DNA from: Planktomarina sp.
Lineage (GTDB): Bacteria > Pseudomonadota > Alphaproteobacteria > Rhodobacterales > Rhodobacteraceae
Assembly: GCA_016780825.1 (NCBI GenBank)
Contig: JADHLF010000004.1
Location: forward strand, 34,414 to 98,413
DNA length: 64,000 bases
Direction of reading: 5' to 3'
Shown: one piece after another, positions 18,397 to 26,140 of the stretch
Position numbering within the stretch: position 1 is the stretch's first letter
How the letters are laid out: the number at the start of each line of letters is the position of its first letter
Notes under the pieces: model-generated
Databases searched by the model: none
Told to the model about the DNA's origin: nothing
Seen by the model: the letters and a program-made list of their open reading frames with translations, nothing else
Translations under genes and position numbers: made by a program

Positions 18397-19896
18397 TTAT
18401 TCCATCACGGGAATAGAGAACTCGCCGCCTTCTTTGGTGCCCGAAGGCCAGCGCGAGGTCACGGTTTTGGTGCGTGTGTAGAATTTGAACGCATCTGGGC
18501 CGTGCTGGTTCAAATCGCCGAAGACCGATTTTTTCCAGCCCCCAAAGGTGTGATAGGCCAAAGGCACCGGGATCGGCACATTGATGCCCACCATGCCGAC
18601 ATTGACCCGATTGGCAAAATCACGAGCGGTATCGCCATCGCGGGTGAAGATCGCTGTGCCATTGCCATATTCATGATCCATGGCCAGCCCCAGCGCTTCT
18701 TCATAGGTCTCTGCCCGAACGGTGGACAAAACAGGGCCAAAGATTTCGTATTTGTAGATGTCCATATCCTTGGTCACATGGTCGAACAAATGAGCGCCAA
18801 TAAAGAAGCCATCCTCGTAACCTTGTAGGTTGAAATCACGTCCATCCACCACGAGTTTTGCGCCTTGATCGATGCCGGTTTGGACCAAACGTTCGATATT
18901 TGCCTTGGCTGCTGCGGTGACAACCGGGCCATAATCTACATCATCGCCCGCCGTGTAGGGACCCACTTTCAGCGCCTCAACCCGGGGGATCAATTTCTCC
19001 ATCAGGCGATCTGCTGTGTCTTCCCCTACGGGAACGGCAACAGAAATAGCCATGCACCGCTCACCGGCGGCGCCGTAACCCGCCCCCATAAGTGCATCTG
19101 CCGCTTGATCCATATCCGCATCTGGCATGATGATCATATGGTTTTTGGCACCGCCAAAACACTGCACCCTTTTGCCGTTGGCGCAACCGGTCGCATAGAT
19201 ATATTCCGCGATTGGGGTCGAGCCCACAAAGCCGATCGATTGAATGACATCGTGATGCAAGATCGCGTCAACCGTTTCCTTATCGCCGTTCACAACTTGC
19301 AAAATGCCCTTGGGCAGGCCGGCTTCTTCGAGCAATTCGGCCAACATCAATGGCACAGAAGGGTCGCGCTCAGAGGGTTTCAGGATAAAGGCGTTGCCGC
19401 AGGCAATGGCGGGCGCAAACATCCACATGGGAATCATGGCTGGGAAATTGAATGGGGTGATGCCAGCAGTGACACCGAGGGCCTGACGCATGGAGTACAT
19501 ATCAATGCCGGGACCGGCGCTGTCGGTGAATTCACCTTTCAACAATTGCGGTGCCCCGATGCAATATTCCACAACCTCCAAGCCGCGGATCACGTCGCCT
19601 TTGGCATCTGGCAAGGTTTTGCCATGCTCGCGGCTCAAAGCCTCAGCCAATTTGTCCATATCGCGGTTCAAAAGATCTACAAATTTCATCAATACCCGCG
19701 CGCGGCGCTGGGGATTGACGGCGGCCCAAGCGGGCTGGGCGGCGGCGGCATGGGCCACGGCCTGATCCAGCTCTGCGCCATTGGCCAGCGGGACTTTGGC
19801 TTGAACCTCGCCCGTGGCGGGGTTGTAAACATCGGCAAAACGTCCAGAGGTGCCTTTGACATGGGCGCCATTGATATAGTGGGTTAACTCTTGCAT
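18397..19896 (-). CDS. mmsA: CoA-acylating methylmalonate-semialdehyde dehydrogenase
   Basis: A 499-residue aldehyde dehydrogenase that converts methylmalonate semialdehyde to propionyl-CoA with NAD+ and CoA. The MmsA-specific signatures are GITPFNFPAMIPMWMFAPAI, the FVGSTPIAEYIY loop, QCFGGAKNHMIIMPDAD and the catalytic cysteine in GAAGERCMAISVAVPVG. It is the first gene of the valine operon, 134 bases ahead of the acyl-CoA dehydrogenase, and is preceded by RBS GGAG and a large inverted repeat shared with the divergent LysR gene. Some mmsA homologues act in myo-inositol catabolism; the neighbours here indicate valine. Confidence 0.96.
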   Translation of the reverse strand: MQELTHYINGAHVKGTSGRFADVYNPATGEVQAKVPLANGAELDQAVAHAAAAQPAWAAVNPQRRARVLMKFVDLLNRDMDKLAEALSREHGKTLPDAKGDVIRGLEVVEYCIGAPQLLKGEFTDSAGPGIDMYSMRQALGVTAGITPFNFPAMIPMWMFAPAIACGNAFILKPSERDPSVPLMLAELLEEAGLPKGILQVVNGDKETVDAILHHDVIQSIGFVGSTPIAEYIYATGCANGKRVQCFGGAKNHMIIMPDADMDQAADALMGAGYGAAGERCMAISVAVPVGEDTADRLMEKLIPRVEALKVGPYTAGDDVDYGPVVTAAAKANIERLVQTGIDQGAKLVVDGRDFNLQGYEDGFFIGAHLFDHVTKDMDIYKYEIFGPVLSTVRAETYEEALGLAMDHEYGNGTAIFTRDGDTARDFANRVNVGMVGINVPIPVPLAYHTFGGWKKSVFGDLNQHGPDAFKFYTRTKTVTSRWPSGTKEGGEFSIPVME

Positions 19897-19913
19897 GGGG
19901 GTCTCCTTGTTTC

Positions 19914-19953
19914 TTTCGCTTTTAATCTTGCAATAATGTAATTAAAAGCGAAA
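19914..19953. promoter_or_regulatory. 13-bp inverted repeat between mmsA and LysR gene, candidate operator
   Basis: The arms TTTCGCTTTTAAT (19914-19926) and ATTAAAAGCGAAA (19941-19953) are perfect complements, separated by 14 bases that contain TTGCAATAATG. The dyad fills most of the 94-base divergent spacer, beginning 17 bases upstream of the mmsA start, so a bound dimer could control both genes. A second TTGCAA element lies at about 19970. A LysR activator/autorepressor is the natural candidate ligand, though the long arms are unusual for the short LysR T-N11-A box. Confidence 0.6.
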
Positions 19954-19990
19954 ATAATCCAAAATCATTTTGCAAATTTGTAGGTTCTTG

Positions 19991-20905
19991 ATGGAAAACT
20001 GGGATGATCTCCGCATTTTCCTGACTGTGGCGCAATCGGGCAGCCTGACGGTTGCGGCGCAGGTCTTGAAAATTGACCCCGCAACGGTCAGCCGCCGCAT
20101 CGCCCGGTTGGAGCAGGCCCATGCAACACCGCTTTTTTCAAAATCCCCAAAAGGTTATGAGCTGACCGAGGCGGGGCATGGGCTGGTGGCGCATGTGGAT
20201 GCCGCTCAAGCCTCCTTAAATGCGGGGCTTGGGGCGCTGCGCGGTGACGGGGAGGGGCTCAGGGGGCAGATTCGCATCGGTGCGCCGGATGGATGCGCCA
20301 ATTTCCTTTTGCCGCAGGTCTGCGGACATATTACAAAAACCTATCCAGATCTGGATATTCAAATTGTGGCTCTGCCGCGGGTGTTCAACCTGACGCGGCG
20401 CGAGGCGGATATGGCGATTGGGGTGAGCCAACCGACGGCGGGGCGGCTTATGGTGCAAAAAATTGCGGATTACCGGCTTCATCTTGCGGCCTCAACGGCG
20501 CTTTGGCTGACCCATAAACACCCAGAACGACTGAATGATCTCAAAGACTTGCCGATTGTTGGTTATGTGCAGGATATGATCTTTGACAAGGAGCTTGATT
20601 ACCTGGAACCGCTCGGCCTGCGGCGGGTGCAGCTGGCGTCCAATTCCATTTCCGTGCAAATGAATCTGTTGCGACAAGGTGCCGGGCTCGGCATTGTGCA
20701 TGATTTTGCCCTGCCGTTTGCGCCGGAATTGCGCCGGATTTTGATGGACCACCTGAGCCTGACCCGCAGTTTCTTTTTGATATGCTCCACAGATGACCGC
20801 CACAACCGCCGGCTCAACCAATTCGCGCAGGTTTTGGTGAGCGGTTTGCGGTCGGAGATTCAAAGGCTTGAGGCTTTGGCTGAAGAGCCGGGCGGTAAAA
20901 TTTAA
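19991..20905 (+). CDS. LysR-family transcriptional regulator, divergent to valine operon
   Basis: A 304-residue LysR-type regulator. The winged HTH is at residues 1-60 (MENWDDLRIFLTVAQSGSLT, then TVSRRIARLEQA), followed by an effector domain with the RIGAPDGCANFLLPQV start typical of the CrgA/VtlR-like group. It is transcribed away from mmsA across a 94-base spacer containing a 13-bp inverted repeat, so control of branched-chain amino acid catabolism is likely. The ATG at 19991 is preferred over TTG at 19970 because the HTH normally begins within a few residues of the start. Confidence 0.9.
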   Translation: MENWDDLRIFLTVAQSGSLTVAAQVLKIDPATVSRRIARLEQAHATPLFSKSPKGYELTEAGHGLVAHVDAAQASLNAGLGALRGDGEGLRGQIRIGAPDGCANFLLPQVCGHITKTYPDLDIQIVALPRVFNLTRREADMAIGVSQPTAGRLMVQKIADYRLHLAASTALWLTHKHPERLNDLKDLPIVGYVQDMIFDKELDYLEPLGLRRVQLASNSISVQMNLLRQGAGLGIVHDFALPFAPELRRILMDHLSLTRSFFLICSTDDRHNRRLNQFAQVLVSGLRSEIQRLEALAEEPGGKI

Positions 20906-20990
20906 TTTTGGCACGGGTTTTTTACACCGCGCTGGCTTGCAATTCGCTCAATTTATGGCTTGGTATCTTTATCAAGTCGGAGACGTCAGA

Positions 20991-21488
20991 ATGCGCATAG
21001 GTCTTTACCCCGGAACTTTTGATCCGATCACGCTGGGACATGTTGATATTATCCGACGGGGCTGCGCCTTGGTGGATCGTTTGGTCATAGGGGTTGCGAT
21101 CAATCGTGATAAAGGGCCGCTCTTTGATCTCGATGAGCGGGTGTCGATGATTGAAGTTGAGGCGGCGCGCCTGACAAAACAGACAGGCACCGAAATTCAA
21201 GTGCACCCGTTTGAAAACCTATTGATTGACTGCGCCCGCGATGTTGGTGCGGGGATAATTTTGCGCGGATTGCGCGCTGTTTCAGACTTTGAATATGAAT
21301 ATCAGATGGTTGGAATGAACAGGCAGTTGGATTCGTCGATTGAAACTGTGTTTTTGATGGCCGAAGCGCACCATCAAGCGATTGCCTCAAAATTGGTCAA
21401 AGAGATTTGTCGCTTGGATGGGGATGTGTCGAAATTCGTCACGCCAGCGGTCGAGGCGGCCTTAAAGCGCCGCCTGCACCGCTCATAA
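20991..21488 (+). CDS. coaD: Phosphopantetheine adenylyltransferase
   Basis: A 165-residue enzyme for the penultimate step of coenzyme A synthesis (4'-phosphopantetheine plus ATP to dephospho-CoA). The nucleotidyltransferase motif GTFDPITLGHVDIIRRG, the RGLRAVSDFEYEYQMVGMN block and SSKLVKEI-like ASKLVKEICRLDGDVS near the end are diagnostic. The ATG at 20991 follows RBS CGGAGA. The frame stays open upstream into the LysR gene, but that portion is not part of the protein. It converges on gap with only 20 bases between stops. Confidence 0.96.
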   Translation: MRIGLYPGTFDPITLGHVDIIRRGCALVDRLVIGVAINRDKGPLFDLDERVSMIEVEAARLTKQTGTEIQVHPFENLLIDCARDVGAGIILRGLRAVSDFEYEYQMVGMNRQLDSSIETVFLMAEAHHQAIASKLVKEICRLDGDVSKFVTPAVEAALKRRLHRS

Positions 21489-21508
21489 TTTGCATGGGTT
21501 TTCAGATT

Positions 21509-22510
21509 TTAGATTAATTTGCCCATGGCCACGGCTGTATCGGCCATGCGATTGGAAAACGCCCATTCATTGTCATACCAGGACAGCACACGCACCATAT
21601 CACCGCCCATAATCAGGGTTTGATCCGCATGAAAGATCGAGGAATGCGGGTCGTGGTTGAAATCAGAGGAAACCAAAGGGGCCTCCACAACATCAAGCAC
21701 GCCCTTGAGAGGACCGGCGGCCGCGCTTTGCATCAGAGCCAAGATTTCGGCCGCATCTGTGCTGCGCCCGGCTTCGAAGGTGAGATCCACCGCGGAGACA
21801 TTTGGGGTCGGCACCCGGATGGCGACGCCGTCCAACTTGCCATTGAGCTCTGGCAGCACCAAACCAACCGCTTTGGCCGCGCCCGTGGTGGTTGGAATCA
21901 TGGACAGGGCAGCGGCGCGCCCCCGGTACAGGTCTTTATGGGTGCGATCCAATGTCGGCTGATCGCCGGTATAGCTGTGAATTGTCGTCATCAACCCGCG
22001 CTTGATGCCAATGGACTCATGCAAGACTTTGGCAATCGGCGCCAGGCAATTGGTGGTGCAGGAGGCATTGGAAACGATCAAATCATCGGAGGTTAATGCG
22101 TGATGGTTGACACCATAGACAATGGTTTTATCCGCATCTTTCCCCGGTGCCGAAATCAACACGCGGGAGGAGCCATTGTCGAGATAGGCTTGGCAATCGG
22201 CTTTAGAGGTGAAAATCCCTGTGCATTCCATCACCACATCAACATCCGACCAGGGCAGATCCGCTGGATTGCGCAGGGCCGTCACGCGAATGGGACCTTG
22301 CCCGACGTCAATAAAGTCTTCGCCATGGGTCACAGTGGCTGCAAACCGGCCATGCACGGAGTCGTATTTCAACATATGGGCATTGGTTTGAACCGGACCG
22401 AGGTCATTGATTGCGATGACCTTGAGATCTGTTCGACCTGAGTCAACAATCGCGCGTAGCACATTGCGGCCAATGCGGCCAAATCCATTGATTGCAATTT
22501 TTAATGTCAT
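21509..22510 (-). CDS. gap: Type I glyceraldehyde-3-phosphate dehydrogenase, NAD-type copy
   Basis: A 333-residue GAPDH catalysing reversible oxidative phosphorylation of glyceraldehyde 3-phosphate. The nucleotide-binding AINGFGRIGRNVLRAI, the catalytic cysteine in SNASCTTNCLAPIAKV and the C-terminal SWYDNEWAFSNRMADT are intact. Asp36 in INDLGP is the residue that hydrogen-bonds the adenosine ribose of NAD and normally excludes NADP. A LacI-type palindrome lies 21 bases upstream of the start. It is the second GAPDH of a locus that also holds a 47-residue membrane protein and a paralogue lacking this aspartate. Confidence 0.95.
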   Translation of the reverse strand: MTLKIAINGFGRIGRNVLRAIVDSGRTDLKVIAINDLGPVQTNAHMLKYDSVHGRFAATVTHGEDFIDVGQGPIRVTALRNPADLPWSDVDVVMECTGIFTSKADCQAYLDNGSSRVLISAPGKDADKTIVYGVNHHALTSDDLIVSNASCTTNCLAPIAKVLHESIGIKRGLMTTIHSYTGDQPTLDRTHKDLYRGRAAALSMIPTTTGAAKAVGLVLPELNGKLDGVAIRVPTPNVSAVDLTFEAGRSTDAAEILALMQSAAAGPLKGVLDVVEAPLVSSDFNHDPHSSIFHADQTLIMGGDMVRVLSWYDNEWAFSNRMADTAVAMGKLI

Positions 22511-22530
22511 ATCCGTGTCCCGACGTTAGT

Positions 22531-22544
22531 TGATAGCGCTAACA
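22531..22544. promoter_or_regulatory. LacI-type operator upstream of gap
   Basis: TGATAGCGCTAACA fits the degenerate LacI-family palindrome TGNTANCGNTANCA at every fixed position and is a dyad with one mismatch. It lies 21-34 bases upstream of the gap start codon. Related sites precede the second GAPDH gene. Confidence 0.62.
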
Positions 22545-22576
22545 TCACAGGTTGCGGCAAAAGTCAACCGACGCGG

Positions 22577-22720
22577 CTACCGCCAGAAGGCAATTGTGTC
22601 GATTAAGTCAAGAAACGAGCGCGTAAGGTATAAAATTGCGGCGCCTTGCGTCAAAAATAAATCGGCCTCAATGGCCGCAACGGCGGCGATTGCAACATAT
22701 AGTGCCAGACGCGGGGTCAT
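22577..22720 (-). CDS. 47-residue membrane protein encoded between the two GAPDH genes
   Basis: The frame starts with ATG at 22718-22720 behind a strong RBS (GGAGG, four bases away) and encodes MTPRLALYVAIAAVAAIEAD followed by LFLTQGAAILYLTRSF and a C-terminal DLIDTIAFWR. One hydrophobic helix spans about residues 5-20 and an amphipathic or second helix follows. I recall similarly sized proteins ending in a Phe-Trp-Arg-like tail at this place between gap genes in Rhodobacteraceae, but cannot verify this. It sits 14 bases after the upstream gap copy, so it is co-transcribed with it. Function is unknown. Confidence 0.7.
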   Translation of the reverse strand: MTPRLALYVAIAAVAAIEADLFLTQGAAILYLTRSFLDLIDTIAFWR

Positions 22721-22734
22721 CGTGCCTCCAAAAT

Positions 22735-23736
22735 TTACTGGAGCTGCCCCATTTTGGCGGCCAAATCAGCCATGCGCACGGAAAAGCCCCATTCATTATC
22801 ATACCATGATAATACGCGGACGGTCGTCCCGCCAACCACTTTGGTTTGATCGGGCGCAAAAATTGAAGATTCGGGCGTGTGGTTGAAATCAATGGAAACT
22901 TTTGGCGCCGGATCATATCCTAAAATACCGGCCATTTCGCCTTTGGCAGCGCGTTCCACCGCCGCGTTGACCTCCTCTATTGTGACCGGGCGGGCGGCCT
23001 CAAAGGTGAGATCGACGCAGGACACATTGGGAGTTGGGACGCGAATGGCGGTGCCGTCGAGCCGGCCTGCCATTTCCGGCAAGACTTCACCGAGGGCCTT
23101 GGCCGCCCCGGTGGATGTCGGAATCAAAGCCATGGCCGCTGCTCGGGCGCGATAGAGATCACTGTGACGGCGATCTAGGGTCGGCTGGTCGCCGGTATAG
23201 CTGTGGATGGTGGTCATGATCCCGCGCTCAATGCCAATTGCGTCATTGAGCACCTTGGCCAGCGGCGCCAGGCAATTTGTCGTACAAGAGCCGTTCGAGA
23301 TCATCACATCACTGGGCAGGAGTGCGGCCTCATTGGCCCCCAAAACGATGGTGCGATCGACGTTGACAGCGGGGGCCGAAATCAAGACCTTTTTGGCCCC
23401 GCGCGCCAGATGGACCTTGGCTTTTTCACCGTCATTGAAATTTCCGGTGCATTCCAAAACAACGTCAACGCCGCTCCAGTCGAGCGTGTTTGGGTCATAG
23501 GTTGAGAACATTTCAATCGGTCCGAGCCCGAGATCCAGCGTGCCATCACCGACGGTAATTTCCCCATCGAACCGCCCATGAACACTGTCATATCGCATCA
23601 AATGTGCGCTGGTTTCCAGCGGGCCCGTGGCGTTGATCTTAACCACTTCCACATCTTTGCGGCCAGAGGACACGATATGTGCCAAAACGCAGCGACCAAT
23701 GCGACCAAATCCGTTAATTCCAATTTTAACTGTCAC
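22735..23736 (-). CDS. Type I glyceraldehyde-3-phosphate dehydrogenase, second copy with altered cofactor residue
   Basis: A 333-residue GAPDH paralogue of the downstream gene. The catalytic cysteine (SNGSCTTNCLAPLAKV), HSYTGDQPTLDRRHSD and SWYDNEWGFSVRMADL are intact. At the position of the NAD-selecting aspartate it has Ala36 (KINATGP), which suggests relaxed or NADP preference and a biosynthetic rather than glycolytic role (inference). The start is GTG at 23736, giving MTVKIGINGFGRIGR, because AAAGGTG lies six bases upstream; the GTG at 23745 is too close to it. Two LacI-type sites lie 85-116 bases upstream. Confidence 0.93.
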   Translation of the reverse strand: MTVKIGINGFGRIGRCVLAHIVSSGRKDVEVVKINATGPLETSAHLMRYDSVHGRFDGEITVGDGTLDLGLGPIEMFSTYDPNTLDWSGVDVVLECTGNFNDGEKAKVHLARGAKKVLISAPAVNVDRTIVLGANEAALLPSDVMISNGSCTTNCLAPLAKVLNDAIGIERGIMTTIHSYTGDQPTLDRRHSDLYRARAAAMALIPTSTGAAKALGEVLPEMAGRLDGTAIRVPTPNVSCVDLTFEAARPVTIEEVNAAVERAAKGEMAGILGYDPAPKVSIDFNHTPESSIFAPDQTKVVGGTTVRVLSWYDNEWGFSVRMADLAAKMGQLQ

Positions 23737-23820
23737 AGCTCTCACCTTTCGCGAAGTCTTTGCGGTGAACTAGCAAGGTCAGAGGGGCAGTTAAAGTTCA
23801 AAGCCGAAGGATTTTCAACT

Positions 23821-23852
23821 TGTTAGCGAAAACATTTCCGTTAGCGATAACC
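23821..23852. promoter_or_regulatory. Pair of LacI-type operator-like sites upstream of second GAPDH gene
   Basis: TGTTAGCGAAAACA (23821-23834) and CGTTAGCGATAACC (23839-23852) both carry the GTTAGCG half seen at the site before gap, 18 bases apart centre to centre. The first departs from TGNTANCGNTANCA at one fixed position and the second only at its ends. They lie between the tkt terminator and the GAPDH start, so they should act on the minus-strand GAPDH unit. Confidence 0.55.
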
Positions 23853-23892
23853 GCTTGCGGTAACAGGGTTGGCCGCAAGACTTGCCGGGTCA

Positions 23893-23918
23893 AAAGGCTG
23901 CGGTGGTCCGCAGCCTTT
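23893..23918 (-). terminator. Hairpin terminator after transketolase
   Basis: An 11-bp perfect stem, AAAGGCTGCGG with CCGCAGCCTTT, and a four-base loop lies seven bases beyond the tkt stop. Read on the minus strand it is followed by TTTGACC, a short T tract. The strong stem and its position support termination of tkt before the GAPDH promoter. Confidence 0.72.
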
Positions 23919-23925
23919 GACTGTC

Positions 23926-25941
23926 TTAGAGCAGGGATTTGACCTTACGCGCGATCGCTTCTGCGGTGATGCCGAACTCTTCATAGAGCCGCTCGGCCGG
24001 GGCAGAGGCGCCAAAGCCGGTCATGCCGATAAAACCAGCTTTGGACTCGCGTCCCCGTTCCCCCAAGAGCCATTGATCCCAGCCCATGCGCACGGCCGCT
24101 TCCACAGCCACGCGAACCGCGCCGCCGGGCAAAATACGTTTGCGATAGGCCTCATCTTGTTGAGCGAAAAGCTCCATACAGGGCATGGACACGACGCGGG
24201 TGCCGATACCTTCGGCTTGCAACAGATCCCGGGCTTCCAGTGCCAGCGAAACCTCCGTGCCAGTTGCCAGTATGATGGCTTGGCGCTTGCCCTCGGACTC
24301 GGCCAAAACATAGGCGCCGCGCGCGCTGAGGTTTTCTGATTTATACGCATGGCGCACCGCTGGCACGCCCTGACGGGACAGAGCCATGACGGTCGGCGTG
24401 CTGGGTTGGCTCAACGCCACTTCCCATGCTTCCGCCGTTTCTGTGATATCGGCTGGGCGGAAAACCAAAGTGTTGGGCGTGGCGCGGGAAATGGCCAAAT
24501 GCTCGACCGGTTGATGTGTGGGACCATCTTCGCCCAAGCCAATGGAATCATGCGTCATGACATAGACAGTCGGAACGCCCATCAATGCCGAGAGGCGCAT
24601 CGCACCGCGGGCATAATCTGTGAAGCACATGAACGTGCCGCCGTAGGGGCGAATCCCGCCGTGCAGCGCCATACCGTTCATTGCAGCAGCCATGCCATGC
24701 TCGCGGATCCCGTAGTAGATATAGCGCCCGGCGCGATTTTCGGGATCAAAAACGCCCATATCAGCCGTTTTTGTATTGTTAGACCCGGTCAAATCCGCCG
24801 AGCCGCCCACGGTTTCGGGCATCACAGGATTGACCGCCTGCAGGGTTTTTTCAGAGGCTGAACGCGTGGCCAGTTTTGGTTTGGTCTCTGCGGCATCTTT
24901 CTTGATGGCGCGGATTGCAGCGGCCAATTTCTTGGGGGCTTCTCCGGCATAGGCGCGGTTGAATTGCGCCTGACGTGCGGCAGAAAGACCTGAGAAACGG
25001 CTGTCCCATTCGGCACGTTCCGCGCCGCCGCGCGCGCCAATGGCCTCCCAAGCGGCTTTGACATCGGCTGGAATTTCAAAAGCGCCATAGGGCCAACCAT
25101 AGGCGGCCTTGGCATCCACCAGTTGGCCCGCATCGGTCAGAGCACCATGCCCTTTTGATGTATCCTGAGCCGCATGCCCCAGCGCGATATGCGTTTTGCA
25201 GGCAATCATTGAAGGCTTTTTGGATTTGCGCGCAGCCGCAAGAGCCTCATCAATAGCGATGGCGTCGTGACCATCGATGGCTTGCACATGCCAACCAGAG
25301 GCTTTGAAGCGCTGTATTTGATCTGTTCGATCAGACAGATCAACGGTGCCGTCGATGGTGATGTTATTGTCATCCCAAAGCACAATTAAATGTCCCAGCT
25401 CATGGCGACCTGCGAGCCCAATGGCTTCTTGGCTGATACCTTCCATCAAGCAACCGTCTCCGGCGATGACATAGGTATAATGGTTTTGAATTTTTTTGCC
25501 GTAGGTGGCGCGCAATATTTCTTCTGCAATGGCAAAGCCCACCGAATTGGCAATCCCCTGGCCGAGTGGACCAGTGGTGGTCTCAATGCCCGAGGCATGG
25601 CCATATTCTGGATGTCCGGCGGTTTTTGCGCCCCATTGGCGGAAGTTTTTGATCTCATCGAGCGTCATATCGGCATAGCCGGTGAGGTGCAGCAGGGCGT
25701 AGAGCAGCATTGATCCATGCCCCGCGGAGAGAATGAAGCGATCCCGATCTGGCCAATTGGGCGCAGAGGCATCAAATTTCATGTGCTTTTCGAACAAAAC
25801 AGTGGCCACATCCGCCATGCCCATCGCCATCCCTGAGTGGCCCGAATTCGCGGCTGCAACCGCATCGAGCGTCAAAGCGCGAATGGCCGCGGCCTTTTTC
25901 CAATGTTCAGGGTTCTTGGCGGCGAGTTCTTTGAGATCCAC
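23926..25941 (-). CDS. tkt: Transketolase
   Basis: A 671-residue thiamine-diphosphate enzyme of the pentose phosphate pathway that moves two-carbon units between sugar phosphates. The N-terminal LTLDAVAAANSGHSGMAMGM, the TPP-binding GDGCLMEGISQEA with the downstream NN of DDNNITIDG, GIREHGMAAAMNGMALHGG with the catalytic Glu, and THDSIGLGEDGPTHQPVEHL are all present. GTG at 25941 gives MDLKELAAKNPEHWKKAA and is preferred; the TTG at 25965 would add eight residues. It follows no other gene on its strand and is divergent from zauP/zapA. Confidence 0.96.
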   Translation of the reverse strand: MDLKELAAKNPEHWKKAAAIRALTLDAVAAANSGHSGMAMGMADVATVLFEKHMKFDASAPNWPDRDRFILSAGHGSMLLYALLHLTGYADMTLDEIKNFRQWGAKTAGHPEYGHASGIETTTGPLGQGIANSVGFAIAEEILRATYGKKIQNHYTYVIAGDGCLMEGISQEAIGLAGRHELGHLIVLWDDNNITIDGTVDLSDRTDQIQRFKASGWHVQAIDGHDAIAIDEALAAARKSKKPSMIACKTHIALGHAAQDTSKGHGALTDAGQLVDAKAAYGWPYGAFEIPADVKAAWEAIGARGGAERAEWDSRFSGLSAARQAQFNRAYAGEAPKKLAAAIRAIKKDAAETKPKLATRSASEKTLQAVNPVMPETVGGSADLTGSNNTKTADMGVFDPENRAGRYIYYGIREHGMAAAMNGMALHGGIRPYGGTFMCFTDYARGAMRLSALMGVPTVYVMTHDSIGLGEDGPTHQPVEHLAISRATPNTLVFRPADITETAEAWEVALSQPSTPTVMALSRQGVPAVRHAYKSENLSARGAYVLAESEGKRQAIILATGTEVSLALEARDLLQAEGIGTRVVSMPCMELFAQQDEAYRKRILPGGAVRVAVEAAVRMGWDQWLLGERGRESKAGFIGMTGFGASAPAERLYEEFGITAEAIARKVKSLL

Positions 25942-26053
25942 GGAGCTAACTTTCTGTAAGGGCAAAGGTTGATGCTTCCTATCAAGTGAAGAGGGAATAT
26001 CAAGTAACCTGATCCATTTCTTAAAAAATGTTTCAAGCGCCAGCTCTTGGACG

Positions 26054-26069
26054 TTAAGGTTAATTTAAC
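26054..26069. promoter_or_regulatory. CtrA-type box between tkt and the zauP/zapA operon
   Basis: TTAA-GGTTAAT-TTAAC matches the CtrA consensus TTAA-N7-TTAAC exactly, and the same stretch also fits the consensus on the opposite strand because it is part of an AGGTTAA/TTAACCT dyad. It lies 72 bases upstream of the zauP-like start. CtrA is the alphaproteobacterial cell-cycle response regulator, so control of a cell-division operon would be fitting. Confidence 0.55.
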
Positions 26070-26140
26070 CTACCCTAGGGGTGGCGGATGCGATTCGAGA
26101 CAGCCGATGGTGGCGGCGGTGCAGGGGTGTGAGATGAGCA

